NCBI GenBank assembly: GCA_025362825.1
Contig: JANYFF010000414.1
Coordinates: 1 to 18,583, forward strand
Direction of reading: 5' to 3'
From: Polaromonas sp.
GTDB taxonomy: Bacteria; Pseudomonadota; Gammaproteobacteria; Burkholderiales; Burkholderiaceae_C
DNA: 18,583 bases
The translations under genes were made by a program, and so were the position numbers. How positions within the stretch are numbered: the first letter of the stretch is position 1; each line of letters starts with the position of its first letter. Below are positions 14,543 to 18,583 of this stretch, one piece after another. The notes below the pieces were generated by a model. The model was not told where the DNA came from, did no database searches, and was given only the letters and a program-made list of their open reading frames with translations.

Positions 14543-14573
14543 GCGAACCGAACCGTGCTTCCGCCCCCTCTTA
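14543..14573 (+). promoter_or_regulatory. ECF-type promoter of the thioredoxin-ccdA-sigma operon
   Basis: GCGAACC at 14543-14549 and CCCTCTTA at 14566-14573 with 16 bases between them. The -10-like box ends 33 bases before the thioredoxin ATG. The sigma factor is the last gene of the operon, so the promoter implies positive autoregulation. Confidence 0.7.
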
Positions 14574-14606
14574 CCCTTGTGACCAACTCAGGAAAAAGCC
14601 ACGACC

Positions 14607-14993
14607 ATGAAATTTGCCAAACCCTTCCTAGCGATCGCCCTCTCAGTCGTCGCCACGTTCTCTTGGGCCGGAGCTTCCGAGCCATACACCCAGGCGCGTT
14701 TCGACAAGCTAGCTGCGCAGGGTAGGCCTACCATAGTGGCCGTCCACGCCAGTTGGTGCCCCACGTGCAAGGCCCAAAAGCCGATCGTCAGCGAGCTTCT
14801 GGGGCGGCCCGAATTCAAGAATGTGACCGAGCTGGTCGTCGACTTCGACACCGACAAACCCCTTTTGAAGAAATACAAAGTCTCGATGCAGAGCACCCTG
14901 ATCGTCTTCAAGGGCGGCAAGGAAGTTGGACGCTCGATCGGCGACACCACCAAGGCCGGCATTGAAGGCCTGGTGAAGAAGGCTGCGAATTAA
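14607..14993 (+). CDS. Periplasmic thioredoxin-like protein
   Basis: A 128-residue exported thioredoxin-fold protein. The signal peptide covers about residues 1-23 (ends SWAGA). The active site is WCPTC (Cys51, Cys54) in VAVHASWCPTCKAQKPI. The fold's later strand reads STLIVFKGGKEVGRS (96-110). The usual cis-proline before this strand (I-P-T) is Ser96 here, which in known thioredoxin-fold proteins affects substrate and metal handling. CPTC rather than CGPC also suggests a special role. It starts the operon behind the ECF-type promoter and lies three bases before ccdA, so it probably receives electrons from that membrane protein and reduces periplasmic thiols, perhaps the Cys-rich peptide. Confidence 0.92.
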   Translation: MKFAKPFLAIALSVVATFSWAGASEPYTQARFDKLAAQGRPTIVAVHASWCPTCKAQKPIVSELLGRPEFKNVTELVVDFDTDKPLLKKYKVSMQSTLIVFKGGKEVGRSIGDTTKAGIEGLVKKAAN

Positions 14994-14996
14994 GCC

Positions 14997-15725
14997 ATGG
15001 ATTTCGGCGCGGGTTCCTACGCGTTCAGCCTCGCCGCGGGCGTCCTCTCGACACTCTCGCCGTGCGTGCTGCCGATCGTGCCCATCCTGTTGGGGTCGGC
15101 CGCTAACGCGCACGCGAAGGCGCCGCTGGCGCTCGCCGGAGGCCTCGCGCTCTCGTATGCGATCGTAGGGAGCCTGCTCGCCTGGGCCGGATCGAACCTT
15201 GGAGTCGACCCCACCGTGTTCAAGATGGTAGGCGCCGCCATCATGGGCGCGCTCGGACTGGTGTTGATGTCGGGGAGCTTGCAGCGCCGATTCGCCTCGG
15301 CGACCGCCGGCATCGGCGACGCCGGCAACCAGGCCCTCTCGCGCATGCGCCTCGACGGCCTCTTGGGGCAGTTCGCGATCGGGCTCATCTTGGGTGTCGT
15401 ATGGAGCCCCTGCGTGGGGCCGACTCTAGGCGCCGCCATCGTGCTGGCCTCCCGAGGCTCCAACCTCCCGCAGGTCGCAAGCCTCATGGGCGTGTTCGGG
15501 ATCGGGGCCGCGCTGCCGGTGCTCGCGCTGGCCTACGCCTCGCGCTCGGCGATGTCGAAAATGCGCGGCTCGATGATGCGTGCGGGCCAAGCGGGCAAAA
15601 CGTTGCTAGGGGTGGCTCTCGTGATTGTCGCGGCCGTAATTTTGCTTGGGCTCGACAAGCTTGCGGAGGCCTGGCTTGTGGACCGCTCGCCAGCCTGGCT
15701 CACCGAACTCACCACCCGCTTCTGA
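14997..15725 (+). CDS. CcdA/DsbD-type transmembrane thiol-disulfide transporter
   Basis: A 242-residue inner-membrane protein of the CcdA family (DsbD beta-domain only). The two redox Cys are in TLSPCVLPIVPILLGS (Cys23) and VVWSPCVGPTLGAAIVLASR (Cys139), the paired S-P-C motifs of the family. Six hydrophobic helices are apparent. It takes electrons from cytoplasmic thioredoxin and passes them across the membrane. The adjacent exported thioredoxin-like protein is the obvious acceptor. A c-type cytochrome maturation role is the usual alternative, but no Ccm or Ccs genes are near. The start is three bases after the thioredoxin stop. Confidence 0.93.
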   Translation: MDFGAGSYAFSLAAGVLSTLSPCVLPIVPILLGSAANAHAKAPLALAGGLALSYAIVGSLLAWAGSNLGVDPTVFKMVGAAIMGALGLVLMSGSLQRRFASATAGIGDAGNQALSRMRLDGLLGQFAIGLILGVVWSPCVGPTLGAAIVLASRGSNLPQVASLMGVFGIGAALPVLALAYASRSAMSKMRGSMMRAGQAGKTLLGVALVIVAAVILLGLDKLAEAWLVDRSPAWLTELTTRF

Positions 15726-15735
15726 GGATGCCAAT

Positions 15736-16284
15736 ATGAGCGTCCCGTCCGCCGATCGCACCGACCTGATCCTCGCCGCCCAGACCGGCGACGTCGGTTC
15801 GGTCGAACGATTGCTTGCGGTCTGTCAGGCGGACGCGCGCCGCTACGCCCGCAGGCACTGCCACGCGAGCGACGTCGACGATGCGGTGCAAGAGGCGCTG
15901 CTGACGATCTCGCGCAAGGTCCACGGCCTCAAAGCAGCCGCCGCCTTCTCCTCGTGGCTCTTCGTCGTGATCAAGCGCGAGTGCCGGCGCCTCGAACGGA
16001 TGATGTTTCGACACGAGCCGCTGCCCGACGAGCTGGCCGAGGAGCAGATGCTCAGCCGGCCCGACGCCGCGCTTCGCATCGATCTAGCACGCGCGCTCGA
16101 ATCGCTGCCGGCCCACTACCTCGAAGTGGTGCTGCTGCGCGACTTCGAGGAGCTCACCATCGGCGAGATCGCCCAGCGCTTGGGCGAGCAGCCCGGGGCG
16201 GTCAAAAGCCGGCTCCACCGCGCGCGCGCGCTTGTGCGCGAATACATGCTGTCCGAAGGACCGGGCCACGCGCCCGAGCGTTGA
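15736..16284 (+). CDS. ECF-type RNA polymerase sigma factor
   Basis: A 182-residue sigma70-family factor of ECF size. Region 2 spans about residues 20-85 (RYARRHCHASDVDDAVQEAL, then SSWLFVVIKRECRRLER). Region 4 spans about 112-170 (LARALESLPAHYLEVVLLRD, then LTIGEIAQRLGEQPGAVKSR, LHRARALVREY). The ATG at 15736 is preceded by GAGGA at seven bases; the open frame further upstream overlaps ccdA. It follows ccdA by ten bases. No anti-sigma gene is found after it, because the sequence changes at about 16300 to an unrelated fragment. It presumably recognises the paired GCGAACC elements in front of its own operon and of the Cys-rich peptide gene. Confidence 0.93.
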   Translation: MSVPSADRTDLILAAQTGDVGSVERLLAVCQADARRYARRHCHASDVDDAVQEALLTISRKVHGLKAAAAFSSWLFVVIKRECRRLERMMFRHEPLPDELAEEQMLSRPDAALRIDLARALESLPAHYLEVVLLRDFEELTIGEIAQRLGEQPGAVKSRLHRARALVREYMLSEGPGHAPER

Positions 16285-16316
16285 GCCGGCGCCCGAACTC
16301 AACGGAGAAGCAGCAG

Positions 16317-16446
16317 TCAGGCCCTTACATCGAGTTTTTGTCTGAATGCTAGGTAGTCGTGAGCAGACTGCTCTGGGCGTTCCACCATCGGGAGATGGCC
16401 TGCACCTTCCATGGCCACGACGGAGCTGTTGGGAAATATTTTGGCC
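16317..16446 (-). pseudogene. Alpha/beta hydrolase C-terminal remnant
   Basis: The minus strand reads KIFPNSSVVAMEGAGHLPMV and ERPEQSAHDYLAFRQKLDVR, ending with TGA at 16317-16319. GAGHLP with the catalytic His is the normal end of alpha/beta-fold hydrolases such as meta-cleavage product hydrolases. No start remains. Upstream it is joined in a different frame to the excisionase-like fragment. Confidence 0.72.
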
Positions 16447-16572
16447 AAAGGGGCGTAGGTAATGCACTCCCTCAATTAGAACGCTGTCCTTGAGACGTTC
16501 GCGAATTGTTCGCGCGTCATATTTAATCCTTGAGGACAGCTCATCAGTGGTGAGATATGTCTGACTAATCAT
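16446..16572 (-). pseudogene. Excisionase-like DNA-binding protein, N-terminal fragment
   Basis: ATG at 16572 with AAAGGAG before it opens MISQTYLTTDELSSRIKYDA then RTIRERLKDSVLIEGVHYLR PFG, a helix-turn-helix start of the kind found in small island or phage excisionase-like proteins. After about residue 43 the normal continuation is lost at the junction with the hydrolase tail, although the frame stays open to 16084 through unrelated sequence. It is divergent from the XRE regulator, the usual layout of an island control pair. Confidence 0.65.
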
Positions 16573-16606
16573 TGAAAGCTCCTTTACAATCTAGGTCGCA
16601 AGCGAT

Positions 16607-16680
16607 ATAAATATTTATCACTTGATGCCTATAATGTGCATTAAAGCAACCATTTCAAGTCTTTTGATAAATATTTTTAT
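16607..16680. promoter_or_regulatory. Paired AT-rich palindromes between divergent regulator genes
   Basis: ATAAATATTTAT (16607-16618) is a perfect palindrome, and AAATATTTATC (16609-16619) recurs inverted as GATAAATATTT (16666-16676). A second inner pair, ACTTGA and TCAAGT, lies between them. A TATAAT at 16630-16635 sits in the middle. This looks like the operator and promoter zone for the XRE gene and the excisionase-like fragment. Confidence 0.5.
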
Positions 16681-16701
16681 CTTTCGTCAACTTTTACCGA
16701 C

Positions 16702-16932
16702 ATGATCAGATTCAAACTCGGTGAAATGATTGAGAAAAAGCAATTCGCCGAAGGACGGCGAGTGACAATCAACGAGATCGCGACGTCTACTGGTTTGAAC
16801 CGAATGACGCTATCTAAAATCCTCAACTTGAAAGGCTACGGTACTGGTACCGACACAATCGATCGGCTATGCGAGTACTTCGGTTGTGAAGTGCAAGAGC
16901 TAATGGAGCACTTATCAAAAGATCCGGTCTAA
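16702..16932 (+). CDS. XRE/Cro-type helix-turn-helix regulator
   Basis: A 76-residue DNA-binding protein made of a single Cro/CI-type domain: RVTINEIATSTGLNRMTLSK (about residues 20-39), then GYGTGTDTIDRLCEYFGCEV. This is the compact YozG/XRE form. The ATG has no good ribosome site. It faces away from the excisionase-like fragment, with palindromes in between, and is lower in GC than its neighbours, which fits a mobile-island origin. The 235 bp after it (16933-17168) contain no gene I can support. Confidence 0.85.
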   Translation: MIRFKLGEMIEKKQFAEGRRVTINEIATSTGLNRMTLSKILNLKGYGTGTDTIDRLCEYFGCEVQELMEHLSKDPV

Positions 16933-17168
16933 CTGCGTATGCATGCACGGTCAACAGACTAAGCTGTTAAGACCGCAATGGGCCATGATCTGACGTACGC
17001 GAATGACCGGTAACTGGAAGTTGAAATATATCTACTAAAGCGGGTGACGTCCAAACGGCACCCTCGCTGAGGTTAATACGAACCAGTCGCCCGTCCAACC
17101 GGTGAATCACCCGTTGACTGAAATGTCGTTCTAAGGGGATGCTGGTTCCAGCGCCCAGCTATATGACG

Positions 17169-17350
17169 ATGGGTCGCGTCTGGCAAAAGGACTACGCCAA
17201 CCACAGCGAGGCGATGGTGGATGTGGATGACTACATTGTTGGCTTCTACAACTGCACGCGACTGCACTCCACACTGGGGATTTTTCACCCAACGCTTCTG
17301 AGCATAAATCGGCGACTCCACATCCTATTGAGGTGTCCGAAATAACTTGA
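17169..17350 (+). pseudogene. IS3-family orfB C-terminal remnant
   Basis: The plus strand reads GRVWQKDYANHSEAMVDVDD and YIVGFYNCTRLHSTLG, the end of an IS3-type orfB including the last DDE region. Then a shift occurs near 17283, after which another frame gives EHKSATPHPIEVSEIT and a TGA at 17348-17350, the usual end of this protein. TGTCCGAAATAACTTGACCA after it resembles an IS3 terminal repeat. The upstream two thirds are missing. Its orientation is opposite to the IS3 remnant at 5905-6714. Confidence 0.78.
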
Positions 17351-17375
17351 CCACCACAGTTGCTTGCGCGTTGGC

Positions 17376-18374
17376 TTACGCCGCCGGACCTGAAACGAAG
17401 ACATCACTGAAGAAGTGATGCGGGTCCAACCCGCACTCGTCCACGCAGGCTTTCTTGACCGAAGCCACCATCCCCGGCGAGCCGCAGCAATACACCTCGT
17501 GTCCCACGAGCGAGGGGTAGTTCGCGCGAACCGCATCGTCCACCCGACCCAGGAATCCGCAAAGCGCTTCGGCGTCGGCCGGGTCTTCAACCGCAGCTAG
17601 GAAGTTGAAGCCGGACAGCATTTTTTTCCACTTTTCTACCGCTGACATTAGGTAGAGACCGGTACGGTTGCGGCCGCCCCAGACCAGCGTGACGGGTCGC
17701 TTCACGCCCTTCTTTAGCATGTCGTCCAGCAGCGACTTCACAGGCGCGAAGCCGGTGCCGCCTACTACGCACAGCATCGGGGCCTGCGTTTCTTCCTTCA
17801 GCTCGAAGCTGCCGTAGGGCAGTTCGATCTGCAACTGGTCCCCGGCCTTGAGGTTCAGCACGATCTGCGTGAACTGCCCGCCCGCCACGTGACGGATGTG
17901 CAGCTGCAGCATATCGCTCTCGTGCGGCGGGTTCGCCATGGAATACGAGCGCCGGCTGCCGTCCGGAAGAGCAACCTGAAGGTACTGGCCTGCTTTGAAG
18001 CGCGCGCGGTGTCCAGCGGGCAACCGCAGCTGCAGCACGTTAACGTCGTTGGCCGCCAGCGTGTTGCGGAACACCTTGACGGTGAAGGTCTTGCGCGCGT
18101 TGGGGTCCACGCGATGCCAGGCCTCGGGCACTATCTCCAGGTCCGACTTCGGATGGCACTGGCAGAACAGGTGCTTGCCGGGCGGCGTGACTTCGCCGGC
18201 AGGCGGGCACTCGATTTCTCCAGCGGAAACCGCTCCGGCGCAATTGCCGCACACACCCTTACGGCAAGAATAGGGCATCTCGATGCCGGCCTTCAGCGCG
18301 GCATCCAGGATATTCTGGTTGCCTTCGCAGGCGAAGCGTAGGTCGGTGCCGGCGATGCGGATGTCGTAAGTCAT
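17376..18374 (-). CDS. tphA1: Terephthalate 1,2-dioxygenase reductase component
   Basis: A 332-residue electron-transfer protein. An N-terminal plant-type 2Fe-2S domain has Cys37, Cys42 and Cys45 (SCRKGVCGNC) and Cys71 (LFCQC). An FAD domain follows with RRSYSMANPPHESD (about 141-154), and a C-terminal NAD domain has VVGGTGFAP (203-211) and CCGSP near 300. It takes electrons from NAD(P)H and passes them to a ring-hydroxylating oxygenase. The motifs and the order tphB-tphA1 agree closely with the tph operon of Comamonas, whose order is C-A2-A3-B-A1. The start overlaps the tphB stop as ATGA. CDP-6-deoxyhexose reductases share the architecture, but the neighbour argues against that. The oxygenase genes would lie beyond the right edge. 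Confidence 0.85.
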   Translation of the reverse strand: MTYDIRIAGTDLRFACEGNQNILDAALKAGIEMPYSCRKGVCGNCAGAVSAGEIECPPAGEVTPPGKHLFCQCHPKSDLEIVPEAWHRVDPNARKTFTVKVFRNTLAANDVNVLQLRLPAGHRARFKAGQYLQVALPDGSRRSYSMANPPHESDMLQLHIRHVAGGQFTQIVLNLKAGDQLQIELPYGSFELKEETQAPMLCVVGGTGFAPVKSLLDDMLKKGVKRPVTLVWGGRNRTGLYLMSAVEKWKKMLSGFNFLAAVEDPADAEALCGFLGRVDDAVRANYPSLVGHEVYCCGSPGMVASVKKACVDECGLDPHHFFSDVFVSGPAA

Positions 18375-18583
18375 GCGTTCATCCCGCCGAGCAGCCGCAA
18401 GCTGCGCAGCAGCGCATCGGGTCTAGCGATGCCTTTGCCGGCGATGTCCATTGCGCTGCCATGCCCAGTGCTCGCGAGCAGGACTTCGGCGCCGATTGAA
18501 ATCGCGCTGGCCGCCTGCGGCGCCAGCATCTTCACCGGAATGTGCCCCTGGTCATGCAGCATCGCGACGTAGAGGTCGTGCTT
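18371..18583 (-). CDS. tphB: Terephthalate dihydrodiol dehydrogenase (C-terminal part)
   Basis: The last 70 codons of a PdxA-family dehydrogenase enter from the right edge: KHDLYVAMLHDQGHIPVKML, then ASAISIGAEVLLASTGHGSA and MDIAGKG. These closely match TphB (1,2-dihydroxy-3,5-cyclohexadiene-1,4-dicarboxylate dehydrogenase), which turns the terephthalate diol into protocatechuate with loss of CO2. The HDQGH motif contains the metal-binding His of the PdxA fold. A true pyridoxal PdxA is less likely because of the tphA1-like gene directly behind it. Confidence 0.85.
   Translation of the reverse strand, partial: KHDLYVAMLHDQGHIPVKMLAPQAASAISIGAEVLLASTGHGSAMDIAGKGIARPDALLRSLRLLGGMNA

Noticed and set aside
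14212..14610. A 132-codon plus-strand frame across the divergent gap.
   Set aside because: It is antisense to the Cys-rich peptide gene and runs through the predicted promoters; no family features are seen.
13448..16284. Calling the Cys-rich module a bufferin or HvfA operon.
   Set aside because: No DUF692 enzyme, no DUF2063-like partner and no DoxX protein are in the window, and the peptide lacks EGKCG motifs.
16084..16445. Full 162-codon frame of the excisionase-like gene.
   Set aside because: Beyond about residue 43 it runs through the hydrolase tail in another frame and antisense to the sigma factor, so only the first part is real.
1..18583. tRNA, rRNA, CRISPR array or replication origin.
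   Set aside because: No cloverleaf, rRNA signature, spaced repeat array or iteron cluster was noticed on either strand by eye.

Overview
The window looks like an accessory, catabolic region of a high-GC betaproteobacterium of the order Burkholderiales. The reasons are a Bug/TctC-type periplasmic binding protein, a terephthalate-type gene pair in the order known from Comamonas, and several insertion-sequence (IS) families common in that order. The organism assignment is an inference from gene content.

Region 1 (1-5042). A minus-strand operon runs: periplasmic amino-acid-type binding protein, CoA-transferase alpha, CoA-transferase beta, livH, livM (cut by the window edge). Three successive junctions are four-base ATGA overlaps. 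A divergent TetR-type regulator is separated from it by about 270 bp. That gap holds a sigma70-like promoter and a TAACC/GGTTA operator-like array, so the regulator probably controls uptake and CoA activation of an acid.

Region 2 (5043-6904) is a mosaic of IS remnants (IS1182-like, IS110-like, IS3-like, IS630-like), each truncated or carrying stops or frameshifts.

Region 3 (7001-10362) encodes a Bug-family binding protein, a 2-oxopent-4-enoate hydratase-like enzyme and a domain-permuted CaiB/BaiF CoA-transferase, all on the plus strand.

Region 4 (10363-12190) holds a flavin monooxygenase remnant, two small secreted proteins and the C-terminal end of an outer-membrane protein.

Region 5 (12192-16284) is the most interesting part. 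It contains a DUF1232 protein, a broken haloacid dehalogenase, and a divergent redox module. On the minus strand are a secreted Cys-rich repeat peptide and a conserved His-motif protein. On the plus strand are a periplasmic thioredoxin-like protein, a CcdA-type membrane reductant carrier and an ECF sigma factor. The divergent intergenic region carries two facing promoter-like elements with the same sequence, GCGAACC-N16-CCCTCTTA. This suggests one sigma factor drives both arms. I propose a periplasmic thiol peptide (metal-binding or oxidant-scavenging) that is kept reduced by CcdA and the thioredoxin.

Region 6 (16285-18583) begins with an abrupt join to an alpha/beta hydrolase tail, a truncated excisionase-like gene, an XRE-type regulator and an IS3 tail. 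It ends with tphA1 and the 3' part of tphB on the minus strand, overlapping by four bases.
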